Below are positions 36,501 to 44,441 of a stretch of 64,000 nt of DNA, piece by piece. The translations under genes were made by a program, and so were the position numbers. The DNA is from Flavobacterium sp. (GTDB taxonomy: Bacteria; Bacteroidota; Bacteroidia; Flavobacteriales; Flavobacteriaceae), in contig NZ_JAGIAV010000005.1 of NCBI RefSeq assembly GCF_017744675.1, positions 113,908 to 177,907 of the forward strand. The letters are read 5' to 3'. Positions within the stretch are counted from its first letter, which is position 1; each line of letters begins with the position of its first letter. The notes under the pieces are model-generated. The model made no database searches and was not told the origin of the DNA. It was given only the letters and a program-made list of their open reading frames with translations.

Positions 36501-37622
36501 ATGAAAAAAATCCTTTTTTTAACGGGTACCAGAGCCGATTTTGGGAAAATAAAATCCCTAATCACAATTCTTGAAAAACAGCAAGAATTTGAAGTCTTTG
36601 TATTTGTAACAGGTATGCATTTGCAAGAAGAGTACGGGTACACCCTAATTGAAATTGAACGATGCAATTTTAAAAACATTCATACCTTCGTGAATCATAC
36701 TCATGAAACCACAATGGATCTCACTCTTGCAAAAACTATAGAAGGATTTTCAAGCTATTGCAATACTATAAAGCCAGATATGATAGTCGTTCATGGAGAT
36801 CGTGTTGAGACTTTGGCAGGAGCAATAGTTGGATCTCTTAACAATATTCTTGTAGCACATATTGAAGGAGGCGAAGTTTCGGGAACTGTTGACGAATTAA
36901 TAAGGCATAGTGTAAGCAAATTGAGTCATATACATTTTGCATCTAATGCTGAAGCAAAGAAAAGACTCATCCAAATGGGTGAAATAAAAGAATCTGTCTT
37001 TACAATTGGTTCTCCAGATATTGATATCATGTTTTCGGAAAAACTGCCAGATTTAGTAACGGTAAAAGAGTATTATAAAATTCCATATGCCGATTTTTCA
37101 ATTGTAATGTTTCATCCTGTTACAACAGAAATAAATGCAATGAAACAATATGCAGAAAATTTTGTTTCTGCCTTGCTAAATGATAATCACAATTATGTGG
37201 TCATTTATCCAAACAATGATTTAGGAAGCCAATTTATTTTGGATAACTACGAGAAGTTAAAAAATAATGTACGATTTAAAATTTTTCCATCACTTCGTTT
37301 TGAGTACTTTTTGACTCTTTTAAAAAACAGCAAATTTATTATTGGAAACAGCAGCGCAGGTATTCGCGAAGCGCCTTATTACGGCATTCCAATTATCAAT
37401 ATTGGTACTAGACAACAAAATAGAGCAATACATGCTGATATAATAAATGTGGATTATTCTGAAAGAGAAATCGAAGGAGCTCTTTCAATTATAGACTCTC
37501 ATCGAGTGCAAAAAACAGAGAATGATTTTGGTCAAGGAAATAGTGCAGAATTATTTCTTAGTTGTCTTCAGAAATCGGATATTTGGCAACTTAATCACCA
37601 AAAACAATTCAAAGACAGCTAA
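36501..37622 (+). CDS. neuC: UDP-GlcNAc 2-epimerase (hydrolysing), NeuC type
   Basis: Started at the ATG at 36501, giving 373 residues that begin with the first strand MKKILFLTGTRADFGKIKSL; the in-frame ATG 24 bases upstream lies in neuB. It is of the GT-B-like 2-epimerase fold, with VVHGDRVETLAGA and HIEGGEVSGTVDE in the first domain, and GNSSAGIREAPYYGIP in the second. It should convert UDP-GlcNAc to ManNAc and UDP. The long resemblance to C. jejuni NeuC1, recalled from memory, favours sialic acid over legionaminic acid, where LegG plays this role. Its stop overlaps the next ATG (TAATG). Confidence 0.9.
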   Translation: MKKILFLTGTRADFGKIKSLITILEKQQEFEVFVFVTGMHLQEEYGYTLIEIERCNFKNIHTFVNHTHETTMDLTLAKTIEGFSSYCNTIKPDMIVVHGDRVETLAGAIVGSLNNILVAHIEGGEVSGTVDELIRHSVSKLSHIHFASNAEAKKRLIQMGEIKESVFTIGSPDIDIMFSEKLPDLVTVKEYYKIPYADFSIVMFHPVTTEINAMKQYAENFVSALLNDNHNYVVIYPNNDLGSQFILDNYEKLKNNVRFKIFPSLRFEYFLTLLKNSKFIIGNSSAGIREAPYYGIPIINIGTRQQNRAIHADIINVDYSEREIEGALSIIDSHRVQKTENDFGQGNSAELFLSCLQKSDIWQLNHQKQFKDS

Positions 37623-39013
37623 TGCCTAAAAAGATTTTTATTTTATTGCCAGACGGAGTTGGACTTAGAAATTTTGCTTTTTCTAATTTTTATAAAATTG
37701 GATTAGAGAAAAATTTTGATATAACGTATTGGAATAATACGCCATTTGATTTAAAAAAAATCGGTTTTGAAGAAATCAAAATTAAAAATGCTAAGCCAAA
37801 TCCTCTAACAGATAGTTACAAAAATGCTCGAAAGCATATTGAGCTAAATCTTAGTATAAAAAAAGAAAAAGATACTGTTTACGATTCTTATCGTTTTCCT
37901 TTTTCTTTTAAAAGTATAAAAGGTACAGTTAAAAGTTGTTTTGCAAAATTCTTCATCTCAATAAATAATTCCGAAAAAGGCTTAGAAAAAGTTAGAGAGA
38001 AGATAAAAAAGCAAGAAAGGGAAACGGAGTTTTACAAAGGTTGTTTAGAAACGCTTCGAAAGGAAAAACCAGACTTTGTATTTTGTACCAACCAGCGTCC
38101 TGTTTTGGCAATAGCTCCTTTATTAGCGGCCAACGAACTTAAGATACCAACAGGAACTTTTATTTTTTCGTGGGATAATTTGCCAAAAGCAACAATGGTG
38201 GTTGAAACGGATTATTATTTTGTATGGAGCGAACACATGAAGTCTGAACTTCAAAAGTATTATCCATATATAAACGAAAACCAGATTTTTGTTGTAGGAA
38301 CACCACAATTTGAAAGTCATTTTGATCAAGACATTATTGAAGATAGGGCTCAATTCTTTGGCAGGCATAAGATGGATTTAAGTAAAAAATACATCTGCTA
38401 TTCTGGAGATGATGCTGTTACTTGTCCAGATGATCCAAAATATTTATCTGATTTTGCCAATGCAGTGCGAAAATTAAACGAAGAGAAGAATCATTCATTA
38501 GGCATTATATTTAGACGTTGTCCCGTTGATTTTTCAGGGAGATATGATGAGGTTTTAGCTAAGAATAAAGATTTAATTGTTTCAATTGATCCGAGTTGGG
38601 AAAAAATAGGAGAAGGTTGGAATACTGTTTTGCCAACTCAGGATGATGTTAAGTTGCTTGTCAATACCATTTTTCATACAGAAATGGTTGTAAATTTAGG
38701 ATCTTCAATGGCGTTTGATTATGCTTGTTTGAAAAAGCCATGTGCTTATTTAAATTACGATGTCTCAAATAAAGTTGATCCAGATTTTTCTGTTTCTAAA
38801 ATCTATAACTACGTGCATTTTCGATCAATGCCAGATCAGAAAGCTGTTATCTGGTTAAATTCTGCAGACGAAATTGCTGCTAAAATTAAGGATGGATTGG
38901 AGAAAAACGAGACTTTAGAAAGTGTCGAAAAGTGGTTCGAAATTATCAATCAACACCCGCCTCAATTAGCTTCTCAACGTACTTGGGAAGCAATAATGCA
39001 AATAGTAAAATGA
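37622..39013 (+). CDS. Unassigned GT-B-like protein coupled to neuC; candidate nonulosonic-acid transferase
   Basis: A 463-residue protein without signal peptide or membrane helix. Residues about 115-150 are rich in Lys/Glu and probably helical. The second half has VGTPQFESHF, CYSGDDAVTCPDDP and NLGSSMAFDYACLKKPCAYLNYDV, which recall the GT-B fold of CDP-glycerol transferases and UDP-GlcNAc 2-epimerases rather than any classical sialyltransferase (no D/E-D/E-G or HP motif of GT80/GT52 was recognised). It begins within the neuC stop and its own stop overlaps an acetyltransferase start. Position makes it the best candidate to use the CMP-sugar made by neuABC. This is inference. Confidence 0.6.
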   Translation: MPKKIFILLPDGVGLRNFAFSNFYKIGLEKNFDITYWNNTPFDLKKIGFEEIKIKNAKPNPLTDSYKNARKHIELNLSIKKEKDTVYDSYRFPFSFKSIKGTVKSCFAKFFISINNSEKGLEKVREKIKKQERETEFYKGCLETLRKEKPDFVFCTNQRPVLAIAPLLAANELKIPTGTFIFSWDNLPKATMVVETDYYFVWSEHMKSELQKYYPYINENQIFVVGTPQFESHFDQDIIEDRAQFFGRHKMDLSKKYICYSGDDAVTCPDDPKYLSDFANAVRKLNEEKNHSLGIIFRRCPVDFSGRYDEVLAKNKDLIVSIDPSWEKIGEGWNTVLPTQDDVKLLVNTIFHTEMVVNLGSSMAFDYACLKKPCAYLNYDVSNKVDPDFSVSKIYNYVHFRSMPDQKAVIWLNSADEIAAKIKDGLEKNETLESVEKWFEIINQHPPQLASQRTWEAIMQIVK

Positions 39014-39651
39014 AAAATTTTTTACGAAAAATAGCGTGGAAAGTCCTCGGGAATGAATACTATACATTCTTAAAAGGACAAAATAAACATTATTTGCATC
39101 TTGCTAAAAATGTTTCTATAGGATACAAAACCTATCATAATGGAGCATTTGTTTGGCAGTGGCACAACAATTCTGAACTAGAAATAGGAAAATATTGCTC
39201 TATTGCTAACGATGTCAATTTTATATTAGATTCAGGACACCATCAAGTTAGTGAGATTACTACTTTTCCGCATTTTAATCATTTGAGAAATGACAGTGTG
39301 TTTTTGAATGAAGAATCAAAAAATAAAATAAAACAAAACATCGTTACTCCAGAAAGTAAAACTATAATTGGAAATGACGTTTGGATCGGTATGAATGTTA
39401 TTATTTTACCAAACGTTAAAATAGGAAATGGAGTTACAATTTTGGCCGGTTCGGTTGTGTCAAAAGATGTTCCTGATTATGCTATTGTAGGCGGAATTCC
39501 AGGAACAGTAATAAAGATGAAATACAATCCTGAGATCATTAGTAAACTGCAGCAAATCGCATGGTGGAATTGGGAACCTGAAAAAGTGGAGGAAAATGTT
39601 CAAGATTTTTATCTTCCAATTCAGGAATTCATTAACAAATGGTATAGCTAA
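39010..39651 (+). CDS. CatB-like (xenobiotic acetyltransferase family) O-acetyltransferase
   Basis: Started at the ATG at 39010 (ATGA overlap with the previous stop), giving 213 residues. Hexapeptide repeats run from about residue 55 to 180, with GHHQVSEITTFP containing the likely catalytic His, GNDVWIGMNVIILP, and the C-terminal YAIVGGIPGTVIK ... WWNWEPEKVEENV that is characteristic of the CatB/XAT group. It probably acetylates a sugar hydroxyl with acetyl-CoA in the cytoplasm. Adjacent to neuABC, it might O-acetylate the nonulosonic acid. This is not certain. Confidence 0.85.
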   Translation: MKNFLRKIAWKVLGNEYYTFLKGQNKHYLHLAKNVSIGYKTYHNGAFVWQWHNNSELEIGKYCSIANDVNFILDSGHHQVSEITTFPHFNHLRNDSVFLNEESKNKIKQNIVTPESKTIIGNDVWIGMNVIILPNVKIGNGVTILAGSVVSKDVPDYAIVGGIPGTVIKMKYNPEIISKLQQIAWWNWEPEKVEENVQDFYLPIQEFINKWYS

Positions 39652-39699
39652 ATGATCGAGAGACTTTTGCTGTGTTTTATTTAAGCAGATCTTAAATTT

Positions 39700-41127
39700 A
39701 TGTTTTTCAACTCTTTGGCTTTTGCCATATTTTTGCCAATAGTTTTTTTCTTGTATTGGTTTGTCTTCAATAAAACCAAAAGCACACAAAATGCTTTATT
39801 AATTGTTGCGAGTTATTATTTTTATTCCTGTTGGGACTGGAGATTTTTATTTCTGCTAGTTTTTTCTACATTTTTAGATTATTTCACAGGAATTCAAATC
39901 GAGAAAAGCAATTCAGATAAAAGGCGAAAATTCTGGTTTTGGCTTAGTATTTTAGTGAATTTAGGATTTTTAGGAATCTTTAAATATTATAATTTCTTTG
40001 CCAGTTCATTTGCAGAAATGCTTTCTTCTTTTGGCTTTAAGGTAAGTCCGATGTTATTAAATGTGATTCTTCCTGTTGGAATCTCATTTTACACTTTCCA
40101 CGGATTATCTTATGTAATTGATATTTATAATAAAAGAATTAAAGCAGAATACAATTTTGTAGATTATTCTTTGTTTGTAAGCTACTTTCCGCTTCTAGTT
40201 GCAGGGCCGATAGAAAGAGCAACACATTTATTGCCTCAAGTAAAAGTAAAAAGAGAATTTAATTTTGAAAAAGCCAAAGAAGGACTTTCTCAAATTGTTT
40301 GGGGGATATTTAAAAAAGTAGTCATTGCAGACAATTGTGCTGTTTTTGCAAATAAAATATTTGATAATTATGCCGCAATGGATTCGTTTTCATTGATTTT
40401 AGGATCAGTTTATTTTGCTTTTCAGATTTATGGAGACTTCTCAGGTTATTCAGATATTGCCTTAGGCGTTTCAAAATTGTTTGGTATTGATTTATTGCGC
40501 AACTTTAATTATCCTTATTTTTCGAGAGATATTGCAGAATTTTGGCGTCGTTGGCACATTTCGCTTTCCTCTTGGTTTCGAGATTATTTATACATTCCAC
40601 TTGGAGGAAGTAAAGGCTCAAAACTAAAACAAGTGCGAAATGTTTTTGTTATTTTTCTAGTCAGCGGTTTTTGGCATGGAGCAAATTGGACTTATATCGC
40701 TTGGGGATTTATTAATGCACTTTACTTTTTGCCTTTATTACTTCTAAAAATAAATCGAAATAATTTAGAAGAAACAGCTCTTTCATGGAATAGTTCTTCA
40801 TTTAAAGTACTTGCAAGTATGTTATTTACTTTTGCATTGACTTGTTTTGCTTGGATTTTTTTTAGATCAGAAAATATACAAATGGCATTAGATTATATTA
40901 AAAGAATAGTCTCATTTACTTTTAATATAAGCGATTTAAAAAACCAAGTAAGCTATATTATTGTGATTGTTTTGTCTTATTTGATTTTATTGGAATGGAT
41001 GAATAGAAAAGAAGAATGTCCTTTATTTAATCAATTCTCGAGAGTCAAAATAATAATAACAGTTTTGCTAATTCTATTGTTTGGACAGTTCGATATTCAA
41101 AGTAAGTTTATTTATTTTCAGTTTTAA
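39700..41127 (+). CDS. MBOAT family O-acyltransferase, copy 1 (AlgI-like)
   Basis: A 475-residue polytopic protein of the membrane-bound O-acyltransferase family. The family motifs are WRRWHISLSSWFRDYLYIPLGGS (His286) and FWHGANWT with the catalytic His326. It is expected to bring an acyl group, usually acetyl, across the inner membrane for transfer to a periplasmic glycan. It is followed by an SGNH-like partner, as AlgI is by AlgJ or DltB by DltD. The first 70 residues are identical to copy 2 at 42106, and the first 330 are about 88% identical by my count; the remaining C-terminal part diverges. Confidence 0.93.
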   Translation: MFFNSLAFAIFLPIVFFLYWFVFNKTKSTQNALLIVASYYFYSCWDWRFLFLLVFSTFLDYFTGIQIEKSNSDKRRKFWFWLSILVNLGFLGIFKYYNFFASSFAEMLSSFGFKVSPMLLNVILPVGISFYTFHGLSYVIDIYNKRIKAEYNFVDYSLFVSYFPLLVAGPIERATHLLPQVKVKREFNFEKAKEGLSQIVWGIFKKVVIADNCAVFANKIFDNYAAMDSFSLILGSVYFAFQIYGDFSGYSDIALGVSKLFGIDLLRNFNYPYFSRDIAEFWRRWHISLSSWFRDYLYIPLGGSKGSKLKQVRNVFVIFLVSGFWHGANWTYIAWGFINALYFLPLLLLKINRNNLEETALSWNSSSFKVLASMLFTFALTCFAWIFFRSENIQMALDYIKRIVSFTFNISDLKNQVSYIIVIVLSYLILLEWMNRKEECPLFNQFSRVKIIITVLLILLFGQFDIQSKFIYFQF

Positions 41128-41139
41128 TACAAGTTTTTA

Positions 41140-42102
41140 ATGAAGGCTTTTTTGAAATATATTATTGAAATTATTGTAGTAATTTTTATAGTTGCTTTTG
41201 GTATTCAATATTTTTTAGACAACGGTTTACGTAATCTAAAAAATACTCAAATTAATGATTGGAAAAATATTTTAGATGGAAAAATAAATAGTGATATTAT
41301 AATTAATGGTTCTTCAAGAGGTTTCGTGGGTTATAATTCTAATATTATTGGAGAAAAACTAAAATCTAGTTGTTTCAATTTAAGTTTCAATGCGGGTGGC
41401 TATAATTTACAGCAGGACAAATTTGATATCTATATTAAAAAGAATAAAATTCCTAAAGTAGTAATTCAAAATATTGATTTAGCCTATTTTATAAAAAACA
41501 ATGCAATTCCAGAGGAGTGGCAGTTTTATCCCTTTTTGTATAATAAAGATTTAGAATCTTTAACTTCAAAATTTGATACTAAATTTAATTATTTTAAAAT
41601 TTTCCCATTACTTAAATACAATCAAAATTTTGGTTTAATAAAAGAAGGGATGATGGCTAATTTCTCAAATCAAGTAAAGAAAAATGCTAAAACTTTAAAT
41701 GGGTTTTGTCCTCAAAATAGAGCCTTTAAAGTGGATGACCATAACTTGAAAAGATTTCAAAACCAAGAAGTAAAATCTAACAATGAAAAAGAAATAAAAC
41801 TTTTGCATCAAATGATAGCGTTTTATAGATCAAGATTAAAATTTGATTCAAAAATTATATTGGTTTGGATGCCTGAGCATAAATTGAGATTAACAGAAAA
41901 CTATAATCAGCAAAGAAAATTTATAGTTAATGAATTAAATTTGCTGCAAAAAAAGGATAAGAACATATTATTTATCGATATGGCTTATGATGATATTTCA
42001 AATTTTGATGATAATTATTACGATACATTTCATTTAACTGAAAAAGGGGCTAATGAATTCTCAAAGAAAATAGCAGTAAGAATTAATAATTTTTTAAATT
42101 AA
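41140..42102 (+). CDS. SGNH-like periplasmic partner of MBOAT, copy 1
   Basis: A 320-residue protein with one N-terminal membrane helix (about 6-26), so it should face the periplasm anchored in the inner membrane. INGSSRG (Ser59) and DTFH near the C-terminus (Asp295, His298) form a plausible Ser-Asp-His set as in AlgJ/AlgX/DltD-type SGNH proteins. It would take an acyl group from the MBOAT protein encoded 12 bases upstream and pass it to a glycan. It is the intact-triad partner of the pair, in contrast to copy 2. Confidence 0.8.
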   Translation: MKAFLKYIIEIIVVIFIVAFGIQYFLDNGLRNLKNTQINDWKNILDGKINSDIIINGSSRGFVGYNSNIIGEKLKSSCFNLSFNAGGYNLQQDKFDIYIKKNKIPKVVIQNIDLAYFIKNNAIPEEWQFYPFLYNKDLESLTSKFDTKFNYFKIFPLLKYNQNFGLIKEGMMANFSNQVKKNAKTLNGFCPQNRAFKVDDHNLKRFQNQEVKSNNEKEIKLLHQMIAFYRSRLKFDSKIILVWMPEHKLRLTENYNQQRKFIVNELNLLQKKDKNILFIDMAYDDISNFDDNYYDTFHLTEKGANEFSKKIAVRINNFLN

Positions 42103-42105
42103 GTT

Positions 42106-43539
42106 ATGTTTTTTAACTCTTTGGCTTTTGCCATATTCTTACCAATCGTTTTTTTTCTGTATTGGTTTGTCTTCAATAAAACTAAAAGCACGCAAAATGC
42201 TTTGTTAATTGTTGCGAGTTATTATTTTTATTCCTGTTGGGACTGGAGATTTCTATTTCTGCTCGTTTTTTCTACATTTTTAGATTATTTCACTGGGATC
42301 CAAATTGAAAAAAGCGACTCAGAAAAAAAGCGTAAATTTTGGTTTTGGCTTAGTGTTTTGGTGAATTTAGGATTCTTAGGAATTTTTAAATACTATAACT
42401 TCTTTGCAACTTCATTTGCAGAAATGTTTACTTCATTTGGGTTTAAAGTAAATCCATTTTTGTTAAATGTAATTTTACCAGTCGGAATTTCATTCTATAC
42501 TTTCCACGGATTATCATATGTAATTGATATTTACTATAAAAGAATAAAAGCTGAATACAACTTTATAGACTACTCCCTTTTTGTGAGCTATTTTCCACTT
42601 TTAGTTGCAGGACCAATAGAAAGAGCAACGCATTTATTGCCTGAGTTAAAAGAAAAACGTGAATTTAATTTAGAGAAAGCAAAAGAAGGAGTCTATCAAA
42701 TTGTTTGGGGACTGGTAAAAAAGGTGGTCATTGCGGATACTTGCGCCGTTTATGCGAACGCCATTTTTGATCATTATTCTTCAATGAATTCCTTTTCATT
42801 GATTTTGGGAGCAATTTATTTTGCATTTCAGATTTATGGAGATTTTTCGGGATATTCAGATATTGCGTTAGGGGTTTCTAAATTATTTGGTTTAGATCTG
42901 TTGAGGAATTTCAATTACCCTTATTTCTCAAGAGATATTGCCGAGTTTTGGCGCCGCTGGCATATTTCGCTTTCTTCTTGGTTTAGAGATTATTTGTACA
43001 TTCCGTTAGGAGGTAGTAAAGGCGGACTTTGGATGAAAATTAGAAATACGTTCATCATTTTCATCGTAAGCGGATTTTGGCATGGTGCCAATTGGACTTA
43101 CATTGTTTGGGGATTTATAAATGCGGTTTATTTCCTTCCTTTACTGTTGTCTAATAGCAATCGGAACAATATGGATTCTATTACTTTAAAATGGAATTTC
43201 GATTCTGTAAAAGTACTTTTTAGCATTCTCACTACTTTTTTATTGACTTGTGTAGCATGGGTATTTTTTAGAGCACGTACCATCACAGATGCCGTTTTAT
43301 ATCTAAAAAGAATATTTACTAATGGAGAATTCAGTTCTCAATATTTAGATAATGAAAGGTATAATTATGAATTATTATTGATGATTGGCTTATTTGTTTT
43401 AGTTGAATGGAATAATAAAACTAAAGTTGAGCCAATTTCAGGAAAAAGAAGCATGTTAAAAATGGCTCTCGCTATTATCGCTATTATTGCTTTTGGAACT
43501 TATTCAGATTATAAAGAATTTATTTATTTTCAATTTTAA
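42106..43539 (+). CDS. MBOAT family O-acyltransferase, copy 2 (AlgI-like)
   Basis: A 477-residue near-duplicate of the protein at 39700, with the same His286 and catalytic His326 (FWHGANWT). The two differ at 38 of the first 330 residues by my count, then diverge until both end in FIYFQF. The nucleotide differences in the identical first 70 codons are silent, which indicates that both copies are under selection or exchange sequence. It lies three bases after the SGNH-like gene 1, and its last base is shared with the start of SGNH-like gene 2. Confidence 0.93.
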   Translation: MFFNSLAFAIFLPIVFFLYWFVFNKTKSTQNALLIVASYYFYSCWDWRFLFLLVFSTFLDYFTGIQIEKSDSEKKRKFWFWLSVLVNLGFLGIFKYYNFFATSFAEMFTSFGFKVNPFLLNVILPVGISFYTFHGLSYVIDIYYKRIKAEYNFIDYSLFVSYFPLLVAGPIERATHLLPELKEKREFNLEKAKEGVYQIVWGLVKKVVIADTCAVYANAIFDHYSSMNSFSLILGAIYFAFQIYGDFSGYSDIALGVSKLFGLDLLRNFNYPYFSRDIAEFWRRWHISLSSWFRDYLYIPLGGSKGGLWMKIRNTFIIFIVSGFWHGANWTYIVWGFINAVYFLPLLLSNSNRNNMDSITLKWNFDSVKVLFSILTTFLLTCVAWVFFRARTITDAVLYLKRIFTNGEFSSQYLDNERYNYELLLMIGLFVLVEWNNKTKVEPISGKRSMLKMALAIIAIIAFGTYSDYKEFIYFQF

Positions 43540-44420
43540 TGAAGAAGTTTTTATTATACATATTAGGAATTTTTCTTTTAATAGTTTTGGTCGCGGTTGT
43601 TTTTGACGGATTGTATACTTATGTTTTTATGCAGTCCAGAAATCGTGGAAAAATCGAAACTGTTTTTAATTCTACAGCAAAAAAATATGATGTAGTGATT
43701 TTAGGTTCTTCAAGAGCAAATAATCATTTTGTGTCACAAATGTTTGAAAACAAAGGGTTAACGACATTTAACTATGGAATGAGCGGAGGACATTTGTTTG
43801 AAGCTTCATTAATGTTGAAATTGATGATCGAAAGAAAATATGAAATCAAAAATGTAATTCTAGAAGCAGATCTAAATCTTTCTAATGATCAAGAATCTGA
43901 AGGGGTAGCAGCCAAGTTTTTACCTTACATGCATTGCTCAAAGGTTATTAAAGATCATTTTTCGACAGAAGAAAATTTTGAAGAGTTATATTATATACCT
44001 TTTTATAGATATGTGAAATTTGATTCTAAGATTGGTTTTCGCGAAATCTATAAAATAGCATCAAAAGAAAAAACCAATGCTTTAGATAATTTAGGATATT
44101 ATCCTTTAGAAAAACATAAAAATGGCAATATGAAAAATAATATTGTCAATTTAAATCCTTTGCCACATAATAAATACTACGAAGAGATTAAAGAAATTTG
44201 CAAAAAAAATAAAATCAATTTTATTGCTGTTACAACTCCTATGTGCGAAAATGTTGTGGGGATGAATTATTTTGATAAAATAAAAAAAGCATATCCAGAA
44301 ATTCATAATTACGAGAATACAGTTATCGAAAATAAATATTTTTCTTCATGTGGACATATGACAGATGAAGGGGCAAGATTATTTACAGCAAGAATTATTA
44401 AAGATTTTTTTAATAAATAA
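43539..44420 (+). CDS. SGNH-like periplasmic partner of MBOAT, copy 2 (Asp of DxxH missing)
   Basis: A 293-residue protein with one N-terminal membrane helix (about 5-25). ILGSSRANNHF contains the nucleophile-type serine (Ser58). The C-terminal motif aligned with DTFHLTEKGA of copy 1 reads SCGHMTDEGA, so the His (273) is kept but the Asp is Ser (270). Overall it is only distantly similar to copy 1, unlike the closely similar MBOAT genes. It may act on another acceptor, work with a Ser-His dyad, or have lost activity. It overlaps the MBOAT gene by one base. Confidence 0.78.
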   Translation: MKKFLLYILGIFLLIVLVAVVFDGLYTYVFMQSRNRGKIETVFNSTAKKYDVVILGSSRANNHFVSQMFENKGLTTFNYGMSGGHLFEASLMLKLMIERKYEIKNVILEADLNLSNDQESEGVAAKFLPYMHCSKVIKDHFSTEENFEELYYIPFYRYVKFDSKIGFREIYKIASKEKTNALDNLGYYPLEKHKNGNMKNNIVNLNPLPHNKYYEEIKEICKKNKINFIAVTTPMCENVVGMNYFDKIKKAYPEIHNYENTVIENKYFSSCGHMTDEGARLFTARIIKDFFNK

Positions 44421-44441
44421 TAGTTCTTTTCAACATTAAAG

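Noticed and set aside
34793..37622. legF-legI-legG (legionaminic acid) as firm identity
   Set aside because: The resemblance recalled to C. jejuni NeuB1 and NeuC1 is stronger, and no 2,4-diacetamido pathway genes adjoin. Kept as an alternative only.
39460..39789. 109-residue antisense frame spanning the acetyltransferase end and MBOAT start
   Set aside because: Overlaps two confident genes on the other strand; low-complexity composition.
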